Assembly: GCF_000311785.1 (NCBI RefSeq)
Contig: NZ_HE978536.1
Location: forward strand, 559,417-623,416
Direction of reading: 5' to 3'
Source of the DNA: Brevibacillus massiliensis
GTDB taxonomy: Bacteria; Bacillota; Bacilli; Brevibacillales; Brevibacillaceae
DNA: 64,000 bases
Part shown: positions 17,388 through 24,818 of the stretch, in pieces
Position numbering within the stretch: position 1 is the stretch's first letter
Layout of the letters: every line of letters begins with the position of its first letter
The notes under the pieces: model-generated
What the model was told of the DNA's origin: nothing
Seen by the model: only the letters and a program-made list of their open reading frames with translations
Databases searched by the model: none
Position numbers and translations under genes: made by a program

Positions 17388-19556
17388 TCACTCGTTTGCC
17401 GAGCGGGCGGTGTTCGCAGCATTCGCCAGAACCTCTTTCAATTGGTCTGCCGCCTTTTCCACAGCCGTTTTATCGCCATCTTGCAAGGCTTCCGCCAAGG
17501 CGGGCAAAGGCTGGGCAGCGTAACCCGTCGTCCGGCCGGGAGCCCAGATCTGGTGTTTGTACCAGGGACGGCCAGCCAATCCTTCCTCCCGGATCAGATC
17601 GCGCTCCTGCTTCAGCATGGCCGCGTTGATCTTCTCCAGTTCTTTGCGATCAGCCTCGCTGACGCCATCGGACAGCAATTGCCGGGCCCTCTGTTCCAAG
17701 GCTGCTGCTGCCGACTGCCACTCCTTGGCCTGGGCGATGGCGGGAGCCATATCGACACCCAGTGTGCCTTCCTTGGCGAGATTCTCCAGCCTGCTCACTA
17801 CATCTGCCGCATAGTCGGAGTAGCTGAACGGCAGCACGTCGGCATTTGCCAGGCGCAATGCGGCAATCCCGATGAGTTGGGCGCCTGCCTTGTGGTGCTC
17901 ATAGCCTGGATCCGCAAACCGGGTCAAGACATCCACGTTGTCATAGGCACTGTGATACAAGCCCCCTGGTGAACCGAATCCCATATCGAGCGAGGGCACA
18001 CCCACATGTTGAATAAAGGGGGTGTAGTCCGAGCCGCTTCCCAAATCGCCAAGAGCCGGAGCCTTGCGTCCTGATCTGAGATACCAGTCGTCAAAAATGC
18101 TCATATTGCTTCTCGGTTCGGTCACTTCCTTGGTTACCTCGTACACAAGCTGCTTCAGCGATGGCACTGCCGACGCTCCGAAGAACTGTCCGCCGATGCT
18201 GTCCATGTTAATATAGGCGACGGCATTTTTGGCAAGTTCTCCGCGATGCTCTTCCACCCACTCGGTGGAACCTAACAGGCCGTATTCTTCGCCATCCCAT
18301 CCTGCCAGAACAATCGTCCGGTCAGGTCTCCAGCCTTTCTGATACATCTCGCTCAGAACGCGGGCAATCTCCATCGTCGTGCTCCAGCCGGACGTGTTGT
18401 CAGTCGATCCGTATACCCAAGTGTCGCGGTGGGCGCCGATCAACACGGTTTGATCAGGATACTTCGCCCCGGGGATCCGGACGATCACGTCGTTTACCGG
18501 AACGCGCTGATAATCGATGTCCAGGGAGATCCGGACTTTTGTCGGACCGGGTCCCAGCTTGTAGGTGAAGGGCAGACCACCCTGCCATGCCGCAGGAGCC
18601 TCATCTCCTTGCATCGATTCGAGCAGCTTGCGCGCCTCTCCGTACGATATCGGCGTTGTGGGAATGGTCGGCAAGGATGCGGCCTCGGACGGATCGATCC
18701 GCTTGGTGTCCGGCGTTGACGGCTCTCCCGGCGTCAGCGGGTCGCCCGGGTAATGGAAAATGTACAGGATGCTTCCGCGCTGAATCGCGTCGTCCGGTCT
18801 CCACGGCCCGTCCGGATAGACAGCCCCTTTTATGTAACCGTCATCGGCAGGGTCGCTGTAGATCATCATGCCGACCGCGCCGCGTTTGGCCGCTTGCTCC
18901 GGCTTGACTCCGCGGAAGTTTTGCCCGTAACGCGCAATCACGATTTTTCCCGCGACCGATACGCCCTGACGCTCAAGCTCGGCGAAATCCTCCGGCCTTG
19001 CGTAGTTGGCGTAGACGAGCTCAGCTTCCACGGTGCCTCCAGGAGAGTACGCGTTGTACCCCGGAACGACCTCATCTGCGTAAGGCGTTCCTTTCGGGAG
19101 ATTCTCCGTTACCTGCAGGTCGCGCTTCTCGGGATAGGTTTCCGCTGCAGAGATCTTTTTCGGGACAGACATATAAACGTCGTACTTCTTCACTTCCGGC
19201 TTGAGTCCCGCTTTTTGCAATTGGCCGACGGCGTAATCCAGCGCCGCGGCATTGCCCGCTGTTCCTACCATTTGCGGACGCTGGCTGAGCCCTTTCGAAT
19301 ACGCTGCGAGTGAATCCGTGCTCACCTTGTCCGCAAAAATTTGCTCAAACTCGCGCTGCCAATCCGCCCTGTCTTTGGAAAATCCTGTTGCCTCTGCAGA
19401 CGCCGCAGAGGACGGCAACGAAGGGAACAGGATCAGCGTCGCGGCCATCAACGCTCTGACGATTGCGGACGCCCCTCTCCTTTTTGTTCGCGTTTTTCCG
19501 CCGTCAGGAAAGCCCTTGCAAAACGGCGGCGACTGTAACCCGTGTTTCAGTTTCAA
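17388..19556 (-). CDS. Secreted M28 family metallopeptidase (glutamate carboxypeptidase II-like)
   Basis: This 722-residue exported zinc peptidase has the three-part layout of PSMA/transferrin-receptor relatives. An Arg-rich N-terminus and hydrophobic segment (about 30-50, ending PSSAASAEA) form a signal peptide. A PA domain (about 150-340) is followed by the M28 catalytic core and a C-terminal helical dimerisation region (about 590-715). Zinc ligands are seen in GAHRDTWVYGSTDNTSG, WDGEEYGLLGSTEW, INMDSIGG and GLYHSAYDN. The start is a TTG at 19556 with AGGAGG upstream. It is monocistronic and probably trims peptides outside the cell; the exact specificity is unknown. Confidence 0.88.
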   Translation of the reverse strand: MKLKHGLQSPPFCKGFPDGGKTRTKRRGASAIVRALMAATLILFPSLPSSAASAEATGFSKDRADWQREFEQIFADKVSTDSLAAYSKGLSQRPQMVGTAGNAAALDYAVGQLQKAGLKPEVKKYDVYMSVPKKISAAETYPEKRDLQVTENLPKGTPYADEVVPGYNAYSPGGTVEAELVYANYARPEDFAELERQGVSVAGKIVIARYGQNFRGVKPEQAAKRGAVGMMIYSDPADDGYIKGAVYPDGPWRPDDAIQRGSILYIFHYPGDPLTPGEPSTPDTKRIDPSEAASLPTIPTTPISYGEARKLLESMQGDEAPAAWQGGLPFTYKLGPGPTKVRISLDIDYQRVPVNDVIVRIPGAKYPDQTVLIGAHRDTWVYGSTDNTSGWSTTMEIARVLSEMYQKGWRPDRTIVLAGWDGEEYGLLGSTEWVEEHRGELAKNAVAYINMDSIGGQFFGASAVPSLKQLVYEVTKEVTEPRSNMSIFDDWYLRSGRKAPALGDLGSGSDYTPFIQHVGVPSLDMGFGSPGGLYHSAYDNVDVLTRFADPGYEHHKAGAQLIGIAALRLANADVLPFSYSDYAADVVSRLENLAKEGTLGVDMAPAIAQAKEWQSAAAALEQRARQLLSDGVSEADRKELEKINAAMLKQERDLIREEGLAGRPWYKHQIWAPGRTTGYAAQPLPALAEALQDGDKTAVEKAADQLKEVLANAANTARSANE

Positions 19557-19751
19557 TACAATCCCTCCTGTTTTTATAGGTACATGCGTAAATATTATAT
19601 TAAAAATGATTTACTATTATTAATTTTCGGTCGTATTATTCCCTGTTTCAGAAGGGTTGGAATATTCACAAGGATTATCCGCCTGAAAAGAGAATAGGGA
19701 ATAGGTAGAAAGTTCATCAAGCGAGCGAGAGAACGAAAGGAGAAACCACGC

Positions 19752-20996
19752 ATGACAAAACTGGCAAATGCTTTTCCGATTCACGAAGTGAGGGAGCAGT
19801 TTCCTGCCCTGAACCGCACGTATAACGGCAAACCGGTCGCCTATTTCGACGGACCGGGCGGCTCACAGACGGTCAAATCTGCGATTCAAGAAATGGCATC
19901 CTATATGGCAAACGGCGGAGCCAATCTGCACGGCTCCTTTCCCACCAGCCGCGAGACCGAGGCAATCATCGCCGAAGCGCGGGAAGCCGTCGCCGATCTG
20001 TTTGGCGCAAAGCCGCAGGAAGTCGCGTTCGGGGCCAATATGACGACGCTTACATTCGCGATTGCCCGGGCGTTGGGCCGGAACTGGAGAGCCGGCGATG
20101 AGCTCGTCGTGACCGAGCTGGATCACCGCGGGAACGTGGACCCGTGGCTTGCGGTGGCAGCCGACCGGAATATGACTGTTCGCTGGCTGAAAGTGGATCC
20201 AAAGAAATTGACGCTTGATCTGGATGAACTGGATTCGATCATCACGCCCAACACCCGTCTGGTCGCGGTGGGCCTCGCATCCAATGCCGTCGGGACGATC
20301 AACGACGTCGAGCGCATCGCCCGCCATGCCAGACAGGCAGGTGCCCTGGTCGCGGTAGATGCCGTACACGCAGCTCCCCACTTCGCCATTGATCGCGATC
20401 AGATCGGCGCCGATATCCTGACGTGTTCCGCCTATAAATTCTTCGGCCCGCACATCGGCATTACCGTCATTCGCGAGGGACTGTTTGAGCAGCTTCAGCC
20501 CTATAAACTGGCTCCCGCTCCCGACTACCTGCCGGATAAGCTGGAGACCGGGACGCAAAACCACGAGGGGATCGCCGGCATCCGCCCAGCCATTGACTTC
20601 ATCGCAAGCCTGGGATCAGGCGCCAACCGCAGGGAACGGATCATCGCCGGATTCGAGCGGCTGGAAGAGCATGAAAACCGACTGGCGGCAAGACTTCGGT
20701 CGGCCCTTGCGGAGATGGACGGCGTCACCCTGTACGAAGCTGACGCTTCCGTAGCGAAAACCCCGACAATAGCATTTCGCATCGAAGGCTGGAGCCCCCA
20801 GGAGGTCTGCCTACGGATGGCCGAAGACCATGCCGTCTTTATCGCCGATGGAGACTTCTACGCCTCTACGCTGGCTGACAAGCTGGAGATCAACCCCAGC
20901 GGCTGGATTCGCGCCGGACTTGCTCCCTACAATTCCGATGAAGAGGTGGACCGCTTTATAGCCGGACTGCGCCTGCTCATAAGCGGCGGAAAGTAG
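19752..20996 (+). CDS. Cysteine desulfurase-like class V aminotransferase
   Basis: This 414-residue PLP enzyme belongs to the VC1184-type branch of the cysteine desulfurase/SufS superfamily. Motifs include YFDGPGGSQTVKSAIQEM, VTELDHRGNVDPWL, AVDAVHAAPHFAIDRDQIGAD with the PLP-binding Asp, and the Schiff-base lysine in CSAYKFFGPHIG (about 228). The catalytic Cys loop of IscS/SufS is not obvious, so sulfur transfer is uncertain. The start has AAGGAG 8 bases upstream. It is transcribed away from the M28 peptidase gene and ends at a clear terminator. No Fe-S assembly partners are nearby. Confidence 0.82.
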   Translation: MTKLANAFPIHEVREQFPALNRTYNGKPVAYFDGPGGSQTVKSAIQEMASYMANGGANLHGSFPTSRETEAIIAEAREAVADLFGAKPQEVAFGANMTTLTFAIARALGRNWRAGDELVVTELDHRGNVDPWLAVAADRNMTVRWLKVDPKKLTLDLDELDSIITPNTRLVAVGLASNAVGTINDVERIARHARQAGALVAVDAVHAAPHFAIDRDQIGADILTCSAYKFFGPHIGITVIREGLFEQLQPYKLAPAPDYLPDKLETGTQNHEGIAGIRPAIDFIASLGSGANRRERIIAGFERLEEHENRLAARLRSALAEMDGVTLYEADASVAKTPTIAFRIEGWSPQEVCLRMAEDHAVFIADGDFYASTLADKLEINPSGWIRAGLAPYNSDEEVDRFIAGLRLLISGGK

Positions 20997-21017
20997 AGCC
21001 GTCCAAGCAGGAATGGC

Positions 21018-21045
21018 AAAAGGAGCGCCGCAGAGCGCTCCTTCT
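21018..21045 (+). terminator. Terminator after the class V aminotransferase gene
   Basis: AAGGAGCGC (21020-21028) pairs with GCGCTCCTT (21035-21043), followed by CTCTTC rather than a pure T run. It lies 22 bases past the stop codon and abuts the 3' end of the convergent VOC gene. Confidence 0.65.
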
Positions 21046-21047
21046 CT

Positions 21048-21410
21048 TCATCCTTTCAGCAAATACTGGTTGCCGTCCACATCTTCAAACGTCGCATAGG
21101 TCCCCCACGCCATTTGGTTTGGCGCTTGCAAAAAGGTCACTCCGTTGGCCGCCATGCGCTCATACGTCTGGTGAATGTCGTCGCATTCAAACACGATTGA
21201 CGCCTTCTGCTCCTGCCAATTCTTCATCATCGTCCGCGGGTACAGGACCAGACGAGACCCAGCTCCCTTGGGACCAACCTCGATCCAGTTGGCGGCCGGT
21301 CCCATCGGATGATTGGCATATACCTCAAAGCCTGCCTTCTGGGTCCAAAACTCCAACGCCTTCTGCTGATCTTCTACATAGACTGCTACCGTCGCAATTT
21401 GTTTAATCAT
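21048..21410 (-). CDS. VOC superfamily (glyoxalase-like) protein
   Basis: This 120-residue single-domain protein has the vicinal-oxygen-chelate pattern of two beta-alpha-beta-beta-beta units. The first is MIKQIATVAVYVEDQQKALEFW (1-22); the second begins near SIVFECDDIHQTYERMAANG and ends FEDVDGNQYLLKG. The C-terminal acidic residue in ATFEDVDGN fits a metal-binding Glu. I preferred the internal ATG at 21410 to the upstream frame from 21449 because the fold starts right there. Relatives include glyoxalase I and antibiotic-resistance proteins; the substrate cannot be told. Confidence 0.75.
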   Translation of the reverse strand: MIKQIATVAVYVEDQQKALEFWTQKAGFEVYANHPMGPAANWIEVGPKGAGSRLVLYPRTMMKNWQEQKASIVFECDDIHQTYERMAANGVTFLQAPNQMAWGTYATFEDVDGNQYLLKG

Positions 21411-21568
21411 TTTCGTTTGCACCCCGTCTCTTCGATGGTAATACGACATCTCTCATTGTAACCAGCAGCGCGGATTGTAGTCTAGAAGTTTCCAGAAACG
21501 TTAGGGACAAAGGACGCGTCGTTATGGGTAAAGATGATTATTACCCCAAGGAAGAGGTGCCGACCCAG

Positions 21569-22573
21569 ATGAAAAAAAGTCGTTTGCTACTGTCATGTCT
21601 TGCCCTGTCGTTATCGTTAACCTGCGCACCGGTGTTTGCCGCTGCCCCGTCTGATACCGTGACCATACAAGTGGACCAATCGATCGTCCCTACCCCGCCG
21701 GGTACGCATTTGGCCAACGGACAAGTCATGGTGCCCATCCGCTGGGCCGCCGAGCAGCTGGGGGCGCGTTCGATTCAATGGGATGAGGAAACCCAAACCG
21801 TTACGATTGCGACGAATGAGGCCTATTACCAGAAGCTTAAGCTGGATTCCTTTATCTATAACGGCCTGCAGCCGCATTCAGCAGAAAGGGAAGCAGCGAT
21901 GTGGCCCCTGCCGGAAAAAGCAAAGAGCATCTCCTTGCCCCAGTTCCCCGGAAGGGAGCTGCAGCTGAATCCGGAAGCGCCCCATTCAGGCCGCGGAATC
22001 ACGATCACCATCAACAACACGCCTTCTCTCATCTACAGCGCCGAGAACATCGACGGCCATATCTACGTGCCGATGGATTGGATCGAAGAATTGTTTAAAG
22101 CCGAAGTCCAATACGATCAAGCTGCGAACAAATTAACCATCAAGGCGCTGAATCAAGCAGAGATCGAACAGCAAATCAAGCTGATCGAAGACGCGTTGAT
22201 CCCCGACTCTCCGCAAGCCGCCATGAAATTGTGGGGCCGCGGCGAGCAGACGCGAAGCGCAGCCCTGCAGTACGCAGCGCTGTCCCCGGAGTTGCGGAAG
22301 CAGGCAGACGCCCGGCTTCGCGACACCTTCTGGGTGTCCGGCTTCTCCAGCCCATGGGTGGGTGCGATCACTGTGGAGCAGGAACAGAAACGAAGCGACA
22401 CAGCGGTTGAATACACGGTAAGCTTCCCGGAAATCACCTCGGCAGGAGAGCCGTACACGACCGCCAAGGAAAAATTTGTCGTCGAAAAGCTCGCCGTCGA
22501 CGGCAAGGAAGGTTGGTATATTACCGAAATGCTGCAGAGCAGCCCTTATGGGATTTTAGCAGAGGTGGAGTAA
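21569..22573 (+). CDS. Secreted protein with copper amine oxidase N-terminal-like domain
   Basis: This 334-residue exported protein starts with a signal peptide (MKKSRLLLSCLALSLSLTC, cleavage likely after VFAAA). A stalk-type domain common in Brevibacillus and Paenibacillus surface proteins follows, with NGQVMVPIRWAAEQLGARSIQWDEETQTVTI and later HIYVPMDWIEELFKAEVQYDQAANKLTI. These are two copies of the same VP(I/M)-x-W motif. The C-terminal half (about 205-334) looks like a NTF2/DUF-type fold and has no catalytic motif that I recognise. An upstream start at 21524 is possible but would bury the signal peptide. It is 1 base from the next gene and probably co-transcribed. Confidence 0.7.
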   Translation: MKKSRLLLSCLALSLSLTCAPVFAAAPSDTVTIQVDQSIVPTPPGTHLANGQVMVPIRWAAEQLGARSIQWDEETQTVTIATNEAYYQKLKLDSFIYNGLQPHSAEREAAMWPLPEKAKSISLPQFPGRELQLNPEAPHSGRGITITINNTPSLIYSAENIDGHIYVPMDWIEELFKAEVQYDQAANKLTIKALNQAEIEQQIKLIEDALIPDSPQAAMKLWGRGEQTRSAALQYAALSPELRKQADARLRDTFWVSGFSSPWVGAITVEQEQKRSDTAVEYTVSFPEITSAGEPYTTAKEKFVVEKLAVDGKEGWYITEMLQSSPYGILAEVE

Positions 22574-22574
22574 T

Positions 22575-22949
22575 GTGGAGAAAAAGGTAGTCAGAAAAAA
22601 CGCTTTTTCAGCAGTAGGCGTGGTCTGGCGGGGAACGTTTCAGCAAGCTGCTTCCGGCGAAATCAGAACTGTCCTCCATCTGTGCATGGAGACAAGCGAA
22701 GGGGACAAGATTCCTGAAGGCATGCGGCGCATCGACATTCCCGCCCTGACGTATGTCACCTGCAAACACGAGCGGTGGAAAAATATAAATGGCACCTATA
22801 CGGACTGCTACCGGTGGATCGAGGAACAGGGGTACGCCCTGCATGAAGCCGAATACAGGCAGTTGGAGCTATATCCCGTCACCTATCACCCGCTGACAGA
22901 CGAACCTGAATTCACCGTCATGATTCCCATAAAAGAAGCACTCATCTGA
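22575..22949 (+). CDS. GyrI-like / effector-binding domain protein
   Basis: This 124-residue protein resembles stand-alone GyrI-like small-molecule-binding domains, as found in the C-terminus of AraC/BmrR-type regulators. An N-terminal strand (VRKNAFSAVGVVWRG) is followed by the central IPEGMRRIDIPALTYVTCKH and the C-terminal strand EPEFTVMIPIKEALI. There is no DNA-binding domain. The GTG start (22575) almost touches the preceding stop codon, with GGTGGAG ahead of it. The ligand is unknown. Its stop codon lies inside the stem of a convergent terminator. Confidence 0.65.
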   Translation: MEKKVVRKNAFSAVGVVWRGTFQQAASGEIRTVLHLCMETSEGDKIPEGMRRIDIPALTYVTCKHERWKNINGTYTDCYRWIEEQGYALHEAEYRQLELYPVTYHPLTDEPEFTVMIPIKEALI

Positions 22950-22966
22950 TTGGATGAGTGCTTTCT
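22936..22966. terminator. Convergent terminator between the GyrI-like gene and rplT
   Basis: AAGCACTCATC (22936-22946) pairs with GATGAGTGCTT (22953-22963), with T-rich flanks on both sides (TTTCTTT on plus, TCTTTT on minus). It serves both converging transcripts. Confidence 0.85.
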
Positions 22967-22984
22967 TTGGTATCGGCAGCGCGA

Positions 22985-23344
22985 TTACGCGTTTAATTTG
23001 CTTTTCGCTACAGTTGCCAGTTCGTTGAATGCCGCTTTGTCGTTGACAGCGAGGTCTGCCAGCATTTTGCGGTTTACTTCGACCCCTGCTACTTTTAAAC
23101 CGTGCATCAGACGGCTGTAGGACAAGCCGTTGAGACGGGCTTGAGCGTTGATACGAGTGATCCACAGTTTGCGGAAATCGCGCTTCTTTTGACGGCGGTC
23201 GCGATACGCATACATCAAGGATCTCATCACTTGCTCATTCGCTGTTTTAAACAGGCGATGCTTGGAACCAAAATAGCCTTTCGCCAGTTTCAAGACCTTT
23301 TTATGACGACGGCGTGTTGTAGTGCCACCTTTTACTCTTGGCAT
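22985..23344 (-). CDS. rplT: 50S ribosomal protein L20
   Basis: L20 is a 23S rRNA-binding protein essential for early 50S assembly. In Gram-positive bacteria it also represses its own operon by binding the leader mRNA. The 119-residue protein has the normal length, with the basic N-terminus [19 protein letters not shown] and the conserved [20 protein letters not shown]. It is the last gene of infC-rpmI-rplT and is followed by the convergent terminator. Confidence 0.98.
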   Translation of the reverse strand: MPRVKGGTTTRRRHKKVLKLAKGYFGSKHRLFKTANEQVMRSLMYAYRDRRQKKRDFRKLWITRINAQARLNGLSYSRLMHGLKVAGVEVNRKMLADLAVNDKAAFNELATVAKSKLNA

Positions 23345-23442
23345 ACGAAACTCCTCCTGATCTTTCGAGCATGGCGGTCCGCTGTCGGACGCTTAGGGAG
23401 CCATGCTGCGTGAATTGGTATTGCTGTACGGATAAGAAAAGC

Positions 23443-23640
23443 TTACAGGTAGGTGATCAACTGCTCCATGCGCTTTTGATCGCCTTTGGACACCATAGCG
23501 GATTTGCGCAGATGGCGTTTTGCTTTGGTCGTTTTGTTGGCAAACAAGTGGCTTGTGTAAGCGTGGTCGCGTTTCAGGCGGCCGCTACCGGTTCTCTTAA
23601 AACGCTTCGCTGCACCACTGTGGGTTTTCATTTTAGGCAT
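23443..23640 (-). CDS. rpmI: 50S ribosomal protein L35
   Basis: L35 is a small basic ribosomal protein of 65 residues. It starts [20 protein letters not shown] and ends [10 protein letters not shown], matching the family over its whole length. The open frame extends 7 codons further upstream, but the ATG at 23640 gives the invariant MPKMKTH start and has GGAGG in front. It lies between infC and rplT, as in most bacteria. Confidence 0.98.
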   Translation of the reverse strand: MPKMKTHSGAAKRFKRTGSGRLKRDHAYTSHLFANKTTKAKRHLRKSAMVSKGDQKRMEQLITYL

Positions 23641-23657
23641 AGTGAATCCTCCAGTCT

Positions 23658-24185
23658 TCAATCTTTTTTGTTGTCCGCCTTCGGTGCCAGAATCATGATC
23701 ATGCTGCGCCCGTCAATCTTTGGCTTGCGTTCGACGCTGGCGATATCCTCGCAGAGGGAAGCCACGCGTTCGAGCACCTGTTGACCGATTTCGGAGTGGG
23801 TAATTTCACGACCGCGGAAGCGGATCGAGCATTTTACCTTGTCCTCGTCAGCCAGGAACTTGCGGACATTGCGAAGTTTGGTCTGAAAATCGTGTTCTTC
23901 GATGTTGGAAGAGAAGCGAACCTCTTTAAGTTCGATGACTTTCTGATTGCGACGCGCTTCTTTCTCCTTCTTCGCCTGCTCGTATTTGAACTTGCCAAAG
24001 TCCATGATTCGGCAAACGGGGGGCTTTGCGGTTGGTGCAACGTTCACGAGGTCCAAGTTAGCCTCTTGGGCAATCCGCAAGGCCTCTCTGATTCCTACGA
24101 CACCCATCTGCGCGCCATCCGGTCCAATCAAACGGACTTCACGAGCACGAATCGCTTCATTCACTAACATCTGATCCTTGCTAAT
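23658..24185 (-). CDS. infC: Translation initiation factor IF-3, non-canonical ATT start
   Basis: IF-3 proofreads the initiator tRNA and start codon on the 30S subunit. The N-domain ([20 protein letters not shown]), linker and C-domain ([20 protein letters not shown], later [18 protein letters not shown]) are all present. The first ATG (24170) has only a weak site. An in-frame ATT at 24185 has GGAGGTG 7 bases upstream and gives the extra residues (M)SKDQ, like the known ATT/ATA starts of infC in other bacteria. I therefore annotate 175 residues from ATT. The rare start lets IF-3 repress its own synthesis. Confidence 0.93.
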   Translation of the reverse strand: MSKDQMLVNEAIRAREVRLIGPDGAQMGVVGIREALRIAQEANLDLVNVAPTAKPPVCRIMDFGKFKYEQAKKEKEARRNQKVIELKEVRFSSNIEEHDFQTKLRNVRKFLADEDKVKCSIRFRGREITHSEIGQQVLERVASLCEDIASVERKPKIDGRSMIMILAPKADNKKD

Positions 24186-24189
24186 AACT

Positions 24190-24413
24190 TGCCACCTCCA
24201 TCAGCTTTCGAGAAGTGCTTGCTTGACGTCTCATACGCTTTCGTTACCTAAAAAAGTGCGAACGCGACTGCGCCCGCACTTGTCTCACCCAGGCAAAAAA
24301 CCATTGGCTCAAGGCTTCAACAGATAACCTGTCAACTTTCCCTATGTGGACGTCGATTCAGGTGAGAAGCAGGGCGCTTCTTCTTCATTCTCGAATGTGA
24401 AGTTGATACTGCT
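24190..24413 (-). promoter_or_regulatory. infC-rpmI-rplT leader (L20-type autoregulatory leader)
   Basis: Between the promoter and infC lies a leader of about 225 bases with a terminator hairpin. On the minus strand AAGTGCG and CGCACTT enclose a GC-rich loop and are followed by six T residues (24251-24281). An upstream ACAGGTTATCTGT hairpin is also visible. The position and terminator match the Gram-positive L20 leader, where L20 binding causes termination. The L20-binding fold itself was not verified. Confidence 0.75.
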
Positions 24414-24419
24414 TTGTAA

Positions 24420-24448
24420 ATAATACAGGTATCTCAGGCATCTGTCAA
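24420..24448 (-). promoter_or_regulatory. Sigma-A promoter of infC-rpmI-rplT
   Basis: TTGACA (24443-24448) and TATTAT (24420-24425) are separated by 17 bases on the minus strand. The predicted transcript starts near 24413, at the head of the L20-type leader. Confidence 0.88.
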
Positions 24449-24725
24449 GACTTTGACTCGTGCCTTGCGACGATGCGCTGTTTTGGCCTGATCGTTATAG
24501 TCCTGAAGAACTCATTGATTATTCCATACATGAAAATTATACATTGAAACAATTTTATCTCTTTTCAGGGAGGAATGAATAACAGGTTGTCCTGACGAAG
24601 TCCCCCAAATATCCGCCAGTTGCCCGGATCTCCTCTGGCAATCGGGTGATTTTTGAAACGTGTGACTGCTTCAACAACACGACGTTAAGGGAAACCCGTC
24701 CGCTGAATAGTCAGTGTACAATTCA
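24449..24725. other. Intergenic stretch with no recognised feature
   Basis: These roughly 280 bases between the infC promoter and the thrS terminator hold no open frame with a convincing ribosome site and no hairpin with a T tract that I can see. The only start-like signal, GGGAGGAATG near 24570, opens a frame of six codons. The stretch is relatively AT-rich. Confidence 0.6.
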
Positions 24726-24783
24726 ACCGCAAAAAGCCAACAGCCGATCCTCCGCTTTCGGAGGTATGGACTGTTGGCTTGTT
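24726..24783 (-). terminator. Terminator after thrS
   Basis: Read on the minus strand, AAGCCAACAG (24780 downward) pairs with CTGTTGGCTT, and an inner CCTCC/GGAGG stem extends the hairpin. It is followed by TTTTTGCGG. It lies about 40 bases past the thrS stop codon. Confidence 0.85.
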
Positions 24784-24818
24784 TGCTTACGCCGGGCTGC
24801 AGCCTGGCAGCCATTGTT

